DNA from: Candidatus Methanophagales archaeon
GTDB taxonomy: Archaea > Halobacteriota > Syntropharchaeia > Alkanophagales > Methanospirareceae
Direction of reading: 5' to 3'
DNA: 9,624 bases
Assembly (NCBI GenBank): GCA_021161765.1
Contig: JAGGZZ010000106.1
Location: forward strand, 1 to 9,624
Within the stretch, counting starts at the first letter, position 1, and the number at the start of each line of letters is the position of its first letter. Both the position numbers and the translations under genes were made by a program. The notes under the pieces are model-generated. The model had not been told where the DNA came from. It did no database searches and was given only the letters and a program-made list of their open reading frames with translations. Positions 1 through 6,167 of the stretch are shown here, one piece after another.

Positions 1-25
1 ATGTACCCTAATCATTGACGAATAG

Positions 26-1135
26 CAATGCCTGAGCAATCTAGAAGTAGACTCATATGAAGCGTTCAAGCAATTTGTAGATTATGCGTTGGAAGAAAAG
101 CCAGATGTAATACTACACGCAGGCGATCTGTTTGATTCCGTACGCCCGACAAACCGCGCTATTTGTTTCGTTCTCGAGCAGTTAATAAGGTTAAGTAAAG
201 CGGGCATACCTTTCGTGGTGATTTCAGGCAATCACGAAACGCCGCGGCTAAAGGAAACGGGCAGTGTATTCAGCCTGTTTGAGCATATTCCTGGGGTGTA
301 CGTGGTTTATGAGAACAAGTATGAACTCATTGAAATTGACGATTTGCAACTACATGCGATTCCGCATTCCGATGATATGGAGGGCGAGAAGAAAAAAATG
401 ACGTTGAATATTGACGCTAATGGTTCTAGTTCTAATTCTAATTTTAATTTTAATTTTAATTTTAATGTCGCACTCCTTCACGCAAGCGTTCTCGGTGCAG
501 GACTACCAGCCTTTATGATGGGCGACTTCAACGAGCAGGTGGTTGGTATTGACGACCTGGCAAAACTCGATTACCTCGCATTGGGGCATTTCCACAGATG
601 CACGAGAGTAATGGAAAACGCCTATTACGCCGGGTCCACTGAACGATTCAGCTTTAACGAGGTGAACGACAAGAAAGGGTTCTTAGAAGTCTCTTTGGAT
701 ACCAACGGCGAAAAAGAAGTCGTATTTCATCCTTTAAAGACAAGAGAAATGGCGGATTTAGAGCCAATTGCTTGCCGCAGTCTCGATGCGCACGAGGTAA
801 AGAGAGCCATAAAAAGTCGCATTCAGGAATGCAATCCGCGAGACAAAGTTGCAAGGTTAAAGGTGCAGGACATTCCCCTGCACGTCTATCACTCGCTGGA
901 TTTTGACGAGTTGAAGCAGTTGACGAAATCGGCAGTTCATTTTGAGATAAAATATGAGTTCCCGAAGGATAATGAGCTACTTTCTGCGGAACGTCCAACT
1001 TTTCGGTCTTTACACCGCGAGTTTGAGCACTTTATCAGGACATACACGATAGGGGCGCATGTGGATAAAACAAGGCTAAAAGAGTTAGGGTTGAAGTATA
1101 TGCAGGCATGGGAAGAGGGTGGTGAAGAAGAATGA
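26..1135 (+). CDS. mre11: Mre11/SbcD-like DNA double-strand-break repair nuclease, 5' end missing or broken
   Basis: Metallophosphoesterase of the Mre11/SbcD family, which pairs with a Rad50-type ATPase to process DNA ends with Mn2+-dependent exo/endonuclease activity. Counting from the TTG at 89, visible metal-site motifs are HAGDLFD (residues 10-16), SGNHE (46-50), LLHAS (129-133) and ALGHFH (164-169), followed by a C-terminal capping region. The TTG is not a convincing start: family-like sequence (YEAFKQFVDYALEEKPD) begins upstream at about 56, and the frame stays open back to a TAG at 23-25. Motif I (DxH), expected about 20-25 residues before YEAF, is absent, so the 5' end is outside the window or destroyed. 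A hexamer repeat at 424-465 encodes an Asn/Phe/Ser tract just before the HAS motif. No Rad50 gene follows; the next gene downstream is a tRNA. The family call is firm; whether the gene is intact is doubtful. Confidence 0.85.
   Translation, partial: QCLSNLEVDSYEAFKQFVDYALEEKPDVILHAGDLFDSVRPTNRAICFVLEQLIRLSKAGIPFVVISGNHETPRLKETGSVFSLFEHIPGVYVVYENKYELIEIDDLQLHAIPHSDDMEGEKKKMTLNIDANGSSSNSNFNFNFNFNVALLHASVLGAGLPAFMMGDFNEQVVGIDDLAKLDYLALGHFHRCTRVMENAYYAGSTERFSFNEVNDKKGFLEVSLDTNGEKEVVFHPLKTREMADLEPIACRSLDAHEVKRAIKSRIQECNPRDKVARLKVQDIPLHVYHSLDFDELKQLTKSAVHFEIKYEFPKDNELLSAERPTFRSLHREFEHFIRTYTIGAHVDKTRLKELGLKYMQAWEEGGEEE
424..465 (+). repeat. Seven tandem hexamers (TTCTAR/TTTTAA) inside the Mre11-like gene
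   Basis: Units read ttctag, ttctaa, ttctaa, then ttttaa four times. Because the unit is six bases long, gain or loss of units keeps the frame. The tract encodes alternating Ser/Asn then Phe/Asn (SNSNFNFNFNFN) directly before the HAS metal-site motif. It looks like slippage-generated low complexity in a surface loop. Confidence 0.9.
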
Positions 1136-1138
1136 ACC

Positions 1139-1284
1139 AAAAATAAATTATAGACACAGATTAACGCAGATTAACACAGACAAAACAAACTGCAAAGTGC
1201 AAAATTTGTGTAATCGATAGTTAAAATCAACAATGTCAAACTCAAATAGGGTCCGCGTAAATCCGTGTCTTAAATACATGGAAG
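1139..1284. repeat. Intergenic inverted-repeat element, copy A (MITE-like)
   Basis: Starts three bases after the mre11-like stop codon. The ends form an imperfect inverted repeat: 1152-1170 against 1252-1270 match at 16 of 19 positions, with cores like GACACAGATTAACGC and its complement. A second copy lies at 6056-6167 in the opposite orientation. The left 26 bases (1139-1164) are identical to the complement of 6142-6167, and the right 34 bases (1251-1284) match the complement of 6056-6089 at 28 of 34 positions. The middle is diverged and shows no ORF. This is the layout of a non-coding mobile or palindromic intergenic element; no target-site duplication is evident. Confidence 0.75.
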
Positions 1285-1418
1285 TCATACTGTATATACA
1301 ATGAAAAAAATAATTATATAGTTACAAGTTATAAACGAGAGGTGCAACTTGTCAGGTGTTCCAACCCTTACATCTAACACCTCAAACCTTAAACCCAACA
1401 AACACCTTAAACCTACTC
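1285..1418. other. A+T-rich spacer before the tRNA with twin hairpins and possible promoter boxes
   Basis: No ORF of note. A TATA-like string (aattatatag) lies near 1312-1321. Two perfect 7-bp inverted repeats follow, each with a 15-base loop and separated by one base: ACAAGTT/AACTTGT (1324-1330 with 1346-1352) and AGGTGTT/AACACCT (1354-1360 with 1376-1382). Two copies of accttaaacc follow at about 1386 and 1403; the first is at a plausible distance to act as a box A for the tRNA. Promoter roles are inferred; the repeats are read directly. Confidence 0.5.
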
Positions 1419-1491
1419 AGTCCCGTGGTGTAGTGGTCAAGCATACCGGCCCTTGGAGCCAGTGACGGGGGTTCGAACCCTCCCGGGACTA
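1419..1491 (+). tRNA. tRNA-Gln (TTG), with C33 and a C28:A42 mismatch
   Basis: A full cloverleaf can be drawn. The acceptor stem is AGTCCCG with CGGGACT, discriminator A at 1491. T8 and G9 are followed by D stem GTGT/GCAT with a GG-containing loop. The anticodon stem is CCGGC/GCCAG around the 7-base loop CCTTGGA, giving anticodon TTG (1453-1455). The variable loop is 4 bases and the T stem GGGGG/CCTCC encloses the canonical TTCGAAC. The acceptor end and A discriminator suit archaeal tRNA-Gln. Two positions are odd: the near-universal U33 is C (1452), and C28 (1447) faces A42 (1461). CCA is not encoded. The alternative reading TGG (Pro) would put U at 33 but leaves a loop that does not close properly, so Gln is preferred. 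Confidence 0.88.
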
Positions 1492-1496
1492 TTTAC

Positions 1497-2087
1497 TCAG
1501 TCAAGCAAAAGTAACCCGTAAAAAGTCAGTTTTTGATACGGTGATGTGAACACTTCCGCCTCATAGCCAACTTTCCGAACCGTAGCGAAAACGTCTATCC
1601 CGCATGCTTCCATTGATGGTCTTGCTCTATCCTGATGCGCGCAGAATCGCTCTGGCACTTTGTCCAAGACTTTCTCCTTCTCGGGAATGCAGGGTTCACA
1701 ATAGGAACAAGGAAGTGCAGTCATCGCAAATGCTTTGTAATAGCCCGCGAGATAAGCGCATCTTTCCAGCTCGAACATCGTATCGCTTATCTTCTTGATG
1801 GCATCCCATAAAAAGTGGTGGATATGGTAAGAAGGAACGTCAGGATTCGGCTGTACGTCTTCGAATCTCACGATAATCGCCTTTTTATAGCCCTTTATGA
1901 GCTTTATCGTCTCTTCTGGCGTTGGTGTATACGGGGGGCAGGTAAGGTGCTTCGCATAGCCTCTACACCCATACCGGCATTTCCACCGCACCCAATCAGC
2001 TACTTCTATCTCATCTGCGGGAATACGTTTAAAGTCCTTGTGTATCTTCCTTAGTTCCTGCAAAAGTGTATCCAAATCTTTTTCCAT
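1497..2087 (-). CDS. DUF2284 family predicted metal-binding protein
   Basis: The 196-residue product matches the DUF2284 (COG5423) pattern of cysteine-rich proteins in methanogens and other anaerobes. The family is predicted to bind a metal or Fe-S centre; its reaction is not established. The N-terminal cluster WKCRYGCRGYAKHLTCPPY gives C37, C41 and C50. A second cluster, CSYCEPC (C127, C130, C133), is followed by C149 and C162. There is no signal peptide or membrane segment, so it should be cytoplasmic. The ATG at 2085-2087 is preceded by GGTGAG about six bases upstream. Length is normal for the family and the frame is intact. The gene converges on the tRNA, its stop lying five bases from the tRNA end. 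Its 5' end overlaps a small His-rich ORF by 37 bases in another frame, suggesting translational coupling. Confidence 0.88.
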   Translation of the reverse strand: MEKDLDTLLQELRKIHKDFKRIPADEIEVADWVRWKCRYGCRGYAKHLTCPPYTPTPEETIKLIKGYKKAIIVRFEDVQPNPDVPSYHIHHFLWDAIKKISDTMFELERCAYLAGYYKAFAMTALPCSYCEPCIPEKEKVLDKVPERFCAHQDRARPSMEACGIDVFATVRKVGYEAEVFTSPYQKLTFYGLLLLD

Positions 2088-2206
2088 CGCTTCTCACCAA
2101 ACCCTTTGGCTTTCTCAGCCCAGCGCTTGAAATCCTGCGCATGCTCTTTGTTATGCTCAATCCAATGCATCAGTAATAAACTTAGTTTCTCCTTCTCATC
2201 TCCCAT
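2051..2206 (-). CDS. Small His-rich protein (51 aa) overlapping the DUF2284 gene
   Basis: This ORF starts MGDEKEKLSLLLMHWIEHNK and continues EHAQDFKRWAEKAKGFGEKRW. H14, H18 and H22 are four residues apart, placing three histidines on one face of a predicted helix, as in metal-binding helices. The charged, Trp-containing helical pattern looks like real coding sequence and recalls small conserved proteins of methanogens, which I cannot name. The last dozen residues (KIWIHFCRN) look less family-like, so the 3' part may be truncated where it runs into the DUF2284 gene. There is no clear Shine-Dalgarno; a TATA-like aagtataaa directly precedes the ATG. It shares strand and overlaps its neighbour, so the two are probably coexpressed. 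Confidence 0.5.
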   Translation of the reverse strand: MGDEKEKLSLLLMHWIEHNKEHAQDFKRWAEKAKGFGEKRWKKIWIHFCRN

Positions 2207-2218
2207 TTTATACTTGTA

Positions 2219-2773
2219 TTATAACAGGTACTTTTTTAGCATATAATCTGCAGCAATACCCAGAACATATTCCCAATATTTCCTGTCATGGCTATGAGCC
2301 CCTTCCTTCTTCCCATTTCCTTTTGGATTCTCTACCTCCGTTGGAACATCCACGATGCCGAGCATTTTTTTGGATTTATACTGCTCAGGATGGAGAACAC
2401 GCAAAATGCTCATCGTAGAAACGTGAACAGCAAATTCATTCGAAAGCAGTAAAGATAAGTTCCATGCGCCAAGCTCTGGGTATTGCTGGTGCACTTCTTC
2501 GATCGCCTTTATTTCCACAGCGGTCAACGGTTCTGTACGCTTGGAATCAACGTTTGGGTTTCTCTGAGGATTCGTCAGCGGGTTCGTGTAGACATTGTTT
2601 TTTTCACGCTTCTTCTTCTCTACTCTTTTAACACCTTCTTCCTGTTGGCTTGAATTACTGTCCTCTTTTTCTCCATCGTTTTTTTTTGAACGTCGTCCCT
2701 TTTGGAATCGAAGAGACCGAAAATGCCCTTTTCTACATACTGGTGATACCAGTGATAATATGTATCCCGACAT
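2219..2773 (-). pseudogene. Transposase-like second reading frame (HTH region and charged linker, no DDE domain)
   Basis: Only the part from about 2687 down to 2219 looks genuinely coding; the first 30 or so codons are a shadow of the frame encoding the HTH domain. Content in order: a very charged Lys/Glu/Asn linker; a segment LTAVEIKAIEEVHQQYPELG resembling the second HTH of IS481-type transposases (PELGAWNLSLLLSN); and a tail ending in ADYMLKKYLL. The catalytic DDE core that should follow is absent, so this is either a truncated transposase or a catalytically empty relative. It continues the upstream frame through a -1 shift in an A9 run (2679-2687). The joined product would be about 223 residues. 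Confidence 0.55.
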
Positions 2774-2889
2774 ACACCGAATTCTTCGATAACTTTCCGG
2801 ATAGTGTTTCCAAGCTTTGTATGGGCATGGATCATTTCAAGCCTTCTTTCGATTTTTTCCGATAATTCAAGTTCTTTTTTCATAGCCAT
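2620..2889 (-). CDS. Helix-turn-helix transposase-like protein, N-terminal frame
   Basis: An 89-residue ORF with a homeodomain-like HTH of the type found at the start of IS481-group transposases: KVIEEFGVCRDTYYHWYHQY followed by VEKGIFGLFDSKR. It would bind DNA at element ends. Two ATGs are possible, 2889 and 2883. A GAGGGG motif touches the first and lies six bases from the second, so 2883 may be the better start. A TATA-like string (about 2928-2938, plus-strand tatatttaaat) sits about 45 bases upstream. After residue 70 the frame reaches a run of nine A residues containing A_AAA_AAA in register; from there the -1 frame gives the coherent continuation. The 19-residue tail after the run looks like frame-shadow. 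Confidence 0.65.
   Translation of the reverse strand: MAMKKELELSEKIERRLEMIHAHTKLGNTIRKVIEEFGVCRDTYYHWYHQYVEKGIFGLFDSKRDDVQKKTMEKKRTVIQANRKKVLKE
2679..2687 (-). promoter_or_regulatory. A9 slippery run, candidate -1 frameshift site
   Basis: On the coding strand the sequence is CAA AAA AAA ACG in the HTH frame, giving a perfect A_AAA_AAA heptamer. A -1 slip joins the HTH frame to the downstream frame ending at 2219. IS elements commonly use such sites for ribosomal or transcriptional slippage. No stimulatory hairpin was identified, and a plain indel mutation or sequencing error in a homopolymer is also possible. Confidence 0.5.
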
Positions 2890-2948
2890 CCCCTCAAAAA
2901 GTAGTTTGGCTATGAATATCGTTTTTCTATATTTAAATGTCCTGGTAA

Positions 2949-3761
2949 TTGCTGCGGGTTAACGCCAGATATATCACTTGTTATAGTACAATATTCCTGC
3001 GTAACGTTCCTCCGGAGCCTTCTAATTATATTCAGCGGTCAGGAAGAGCGGGTAGCAGGCTTGATTCGGTTGGTTTCACTTTAACCTTTGCTCAACTCAG
3101 ATCCCATGACCACACATATTTTAAAGAGCCAGAAACGATGGTAGGTGGTCGAATAAAGCCACCTGTTGTCGAGATTCGTAATGAGAAAATTGTTCGACGT
3201 CATTTGCATTCAATAGTTTTGGCAATGTTCTTCAGAGAATATCCAGACTATTTTGGGATTGCGCAATCATTCTTCAAGTTGGAAAATGGAGGGGTTATAA
3301 GGCTTCAAATGTTAAAGGAGTATCTTAACAAAAGACCATTAGATTTGTTAAATTCGTTAAAGAGAACAATTCCCAAAAATATGCATGCTACCTTTGATTT
3401 AGAAAGCTGGGGATGGGTAAAAGATTTTACTGATAAAGATGGTTCATTAGAAATTGCTGATGCAAAAATAAGAGATGAATACACTCACCTGCAAGAGTTT
3501 TACGAACAAAGAGATGAGGAATACAGAGCCACTCGAAATCAAAGAATACGTAACAGATTGAATGCAGATATGGCTGCCTTAGGAACTATCAGAATCAATT
3601 CTGTCATGAAAAACTTAAACGAGGAGTTGTTGTTGATTTCTTGTCAAATAATCTGGAGGATTGGGAAAGATAGAATGTTACTTTACCGCTCCAAATACAC
3701 CTCCTCCACCTTCCCCTCCACCTCCCTCGTCCTCTCAACCGCCTTCGCCACCTTTATATAA
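2949..3761 (+). pseudogene. C-terminal fragment of a large DUF1998-type SF2 helicase (DEAD/DEAH)
   Basis: The ORF opens part-way into the second RecA domain. FLRNVPPEPSNYIQRSGRAG is motif VI with its flank, and TFAQLRSHDHTYFKEPETM, GGRIKPP and IRNEKIVRRHLHS are hallmarks of the large YprA/DrmA-like helicases with a C-terminal DUF1998 region. These act on DNA and many belong to defence systems such as DISARM. Motifs I to V are missing, and the ATG at 2949 is not a real start; coherent sequence begins near 2975. Motif VI is damaged: GRAGS replaces GRAGR. Near 3625-3640 (ttgttgttg) the sense passes to another frame reading VVDFLSNN and then stops at 3671-3673. The last 25-30 codons up to 3761 are shadows of the opposite-strand gene. 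It lies directly beside the transposase-like gene and is almost certainly non-functional. Confidence 0.75.
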
Positions 3762-4306
3762 TGCCCCATCTCCTCCAGCGACAACTCCCGTCCTTTCCTA
3801 TCCTTCAAATACTTCGCCATCACCTGATACGCCCCTATTCGATATTCCCACACCTCTTTAGAAATACCATCGAAATACTGCTCCTTGTTAATCCAAACTC
3901 GCTCGCTATTCTCATCGTAATAAACCTTCTCAACCTCGTCGGAACCACTTTCCGGAAACCCTACGCCTGTTTCACCAAGCGAAGGATGCTTCAGCAAATG
4001 CAGTTCCACGAGTTCCTTACCCAGCTCGCCCAGGTTCTTGAACTTCTCATAATCCTCTGGCAGCGGAACCCTTGGGAAATCTATCTTCAGAAACTCCTCG
4101 TAACGTTTCCTGTAAGTCGGCGAGTAAAGAACAGCGTAGATGTAATAAAAAATCTCTTCTGGCGTTGGCTCTGTGCCAAGTGCTTCCTTTACGGCCTGTA
4201 AAAACTCTGCGGTGAAGTTTGGTGTGCGTTCTGGTTTGGATACTTCCTCATCTAATAACTTTCCTTTGGGTTCCTCAGGGTAGAGGTAGAGAGGAGCTAT
4301 ATTTGC
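3683..4306 (-). pseudogene. Type ISP-like restriction-methylation protein, C-terminal segment
   Basis: About 207 residues in a frame different from the central segment. It begins NIAPLYLYPEEPKG and continues PTPEEIFYYIYAVLYSPTYR, FLKIDFPRVPLPEDYEKF, LGKELVELHLLKHPSL, VWINKEQYFDGISKEVWEYR, IGAYQVMAKYLKDRKGRELS and SLEEMGHYIKVAKAVERTRE. This is the typical C-terminal end, part of the target-recognition half, of large single-chain type ISP or IIG-like restriction-methylation enzymes. The first ATG in frame is at 4009, but homologous-looking sequence begins at about 4306, immediately after the premature stop of the central segment. It is therefore the displaced 3' part of one gene, not a separate gene. 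Confidence 0.75.
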
Positions 4307-5877
4307 ATCCTTTGATTAATTTCCTCTTTCGTAAATCCCACCACAAAATGGTCTCGATGCGTCTTCACCCCACTCGACCACTCCTTGAATATATCCGTCA
4401 CCTTCCAGAACTTCTCGTACTCCTCCTGCCGTGCGAAATCCTTAGGCACGAAGGAATAATAAGGCTCTCTCGGCTCAAGTTCCTGCCATTCCGTGCTCTC
4501 CACGTCATTCTCAAAAAGATTTCTGTATTTCTCGCTTCGCAGCCCCCACAAATCCGCATAATAAACCTGCTTCTTCTTCTCCTCTAACGGCTTCTCAAGC
4601 TTCACGAACAAAGCAATCGCAACGCCCTGCTGAATGTCAAACACGTTCTCATCCTTACCTCCTTCCGGCGTGAGCTCTCCTATCCTCGAAGACCCGTGCA
4701 AATTCAATATGTAAATCTGGTCAAAAGACGCAAGCAATTTCTTCCTCATTCCTCGATGAATTACACCCGAAAGATACGAATTGTTAGTAATGAACCCTAC
4801 TATTCCCTTGCCTGCACGGTCTAATTTCCAGTGTGCAAACCTGATGAACTTTATGTAATCATCGGACAGAGGCTGAATGTTCCGCTCTTTTCTCACGTCC
4901 TCCTTGTAATTTTCCATCAGTTTCTCGATGAAATCCGGCTTGTTCTCCGAACTCACCGAATACGGCGGATTGCCGAGCACAACCCGAATAGGAATCTTCT
5001 CTTTCACCTCTTTCGCTTCCTCTGCTTCTTTAATAAGATTTGTCAGCGGAAGTGCTCTCTGCTCCGGCTCTTTCATCTCCAATGTATTCGTGAGGAAAAA
5101 CTTGAACCGCTTCTCATCCTCGAGCTCGTAGCCAAGTTCTTCTAAAAGCATCGCAACGCGAAAATGCCCGATAACGTAAGGAGCCACGAGGAGTTCAAAC
5201 GCGTGAAAATCACGCATCACGTGTTCTTCTAAATAAGAAGAGACGAGCCCGCCTTTTCTTCTCCCTTCTAACTCTTCCTTCACCTGTTTTATCGCTTGAA
5301 TTTCGTAGAAATGAATTACCGGGTCTTCTTCCCATTTCGTTAGCTTGAACTCATCACAAATCGAAGCGACATCGGCTTTCTCAAGCATCTCTGCGATGTC
5401 GTCAATAATCCACGTTAGCGAAGCCGGAAAATCAGGTCCGACAAAGGAATAAAAAATTTCACGCAACAGCGGCACACTCTCGGGTATATACTTCCATGCG
5501 CCTACCTTCAAATTCTTCTCACCCTGCTTGTGCATCCGCATCCAGGCGGCAAAAAGTCCGTAGGCTATTGTCTGCGCATATAAACCCGCAAATTTTTCTT
5601 TCGTCAGCGTTTCTATAAGATTCTCCTGAAACGCCTTGTAAAAATTCATCACCGTTGATTGTCCCGCCAAAAGCTCCTCGTTCAATACACCTTCGAGCAG
5701 TCTCGTCCTCTTTGCAAGCGCAATCGAAAGGTCGTTCGAGTTCTTTATCTCCGGCGTGGAGAACGCGAAGAACGTCTCGAGCAGTCCATAGAACGCTTCT
5801 AAGTTCTGTAGTGATGGCAGTTCAAATTCTGACGAAAAAGTCGGGTATGCCAACTTCAGTCCTCTTTGGTAAAACAA
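4297..5877 (-). pseudogene. Type ISP-like restriction-methylation protein, central segment with N6-adenine methyltransferase core
   Basis: Frame of 526 codons. From about residue 12 it matches the helical and methyltransferase parts of large restriction-methylation enzymes: LNEELLAGQSTVMNFYKAFQ, FAGLYAQTIAYGLFAAWMR, WIIDDIAEMLEKADV, DPVIHFYE, FELLVAPYVIGHFRVAMLLE, FFLTNTLEM, the catalytic GNPPYSVSSE (NPPY at 303-306) and GIVGFITNNSYLSG. NPPY is motif IV of N6-adenine DNA methyltransferases. HFYE (to residue 192) is followed at once by IQAIKQVKEE; intact relatives have about 60-70 residues there containing the YTP box and the SAM-binding DPAxGTxTF motif. That stretch is missing in frame, so the enzyme should not bind SAM. 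The frame ends at a premature TAG (4297-4299) just after VGFTKEEINQRMQI, where relatives continue into more target-recognition sequence. The ATG at 5877 is not a real start. Confidence 0.8.
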
Positions 5878-6046
5878 ACGGGAACGTTGAATATCCTAAA
5901 ATCCGTCCTGAATCTTTGATAAAGTGTTTCAAGCAATCGTAGAAGCTGCCTTCACTGTAATTACCGCCGGCGTAAATCTCGTAAATTTCTTCAAAGTATT
6001 CTTTGAGTGCTTTCTTAAGTTTTTCTCTTTCCTTCTTGTTGTACAT
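5822..6046 (-). pseudogene. Type ISP-like restriction-methylation protein, N-terminal nuclease segment
   Basis: A 74-residue ORF with the true start of the gene: the ATG at 6044-6046 has GGAAG nine bases upstream. The sequence SEGSFYDCLKHFIKDSGRIL, then FPFVLPKRTEVGIPDFFVRI, matches the Mrr-like PD-(D/E)xK nuclease beginning of these enzymes, with IPDF carrying the first catalytic acidic residue. Intact relatives continue with a GYIExK strand; here the frame stops right after VRI. The other frame resumes further along the family sequence (SEFELPSLQNLEAFYGLLET). The strand bearing ExK and roughly 60 residues are therefore gone, and the nuclease should be dead. Confidence 0.75.
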
Positions 6047-6055
6047 AAACTATAA

Positions 6056-6167
6056 CTTCCTTTTATTTACGACACTGATTTACACGGATTTTTTCTTTCT
6101 TCTGTTGGACTGGGCTAACTGCATTGCTCTTTTTATCTGTATTAATCTGTGTCTATAATTTATTTTT
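6056..6167. repeat. Intergenic inverted-repeat element, copy B (opposite orientation to copy A)
   Basis: Arms at 6071-6088 and 6136-6153 form an imperfect inverted repeat (14 of 18 positions), and both outer ends match copy A (1139-1284) in inverted orientation: 26 of 26 identical bases at one end and 28 of 34 at the other. The element lies between the SMC-like gene and the restriction-methylation gene. Its right end contains the TAA stop codon of the SMC-like gene (6160-6162). Its left end contains the GGAAG ribosome-binding motif of the restriction-methylation gene. Confidence 0.75.

Noticed and set aside
654..998. Minus-strand open frame across the mre11-like gene
   Set aside because: Shadow of the motif-bearing plus frame; composition not protein-like and no start signal.
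1139..1284. CRISPR-like repeat array in the intergenic GATTAACACAGA repeats
   Set aside because: Only two or three imperfect short repeats in inverted layout, no regular spacers.
1453..1456. Reading the tRNA as tRNA-Pro (TGG)
   Set aside because: Needs a non-standard anticodon loop; the 7-base loop and acceptor end fit Gln(TTG) better.
3761..5145. Several plus-strand open frames opposite the restriction-methylation gene
   Set aside because: Rich in Leu/Phe/Ser typical of antisense readings of Glu/Lys-rich coding DNA; the minus strand carries NPPY and other family motifs.
2949..6046. An intact DISARM or similar defence system
   Set aside because: The helicase lacks most of its motifs, the methyltransferase gene lacks SAM-binding and nuclease sites, and no other subunits are present.
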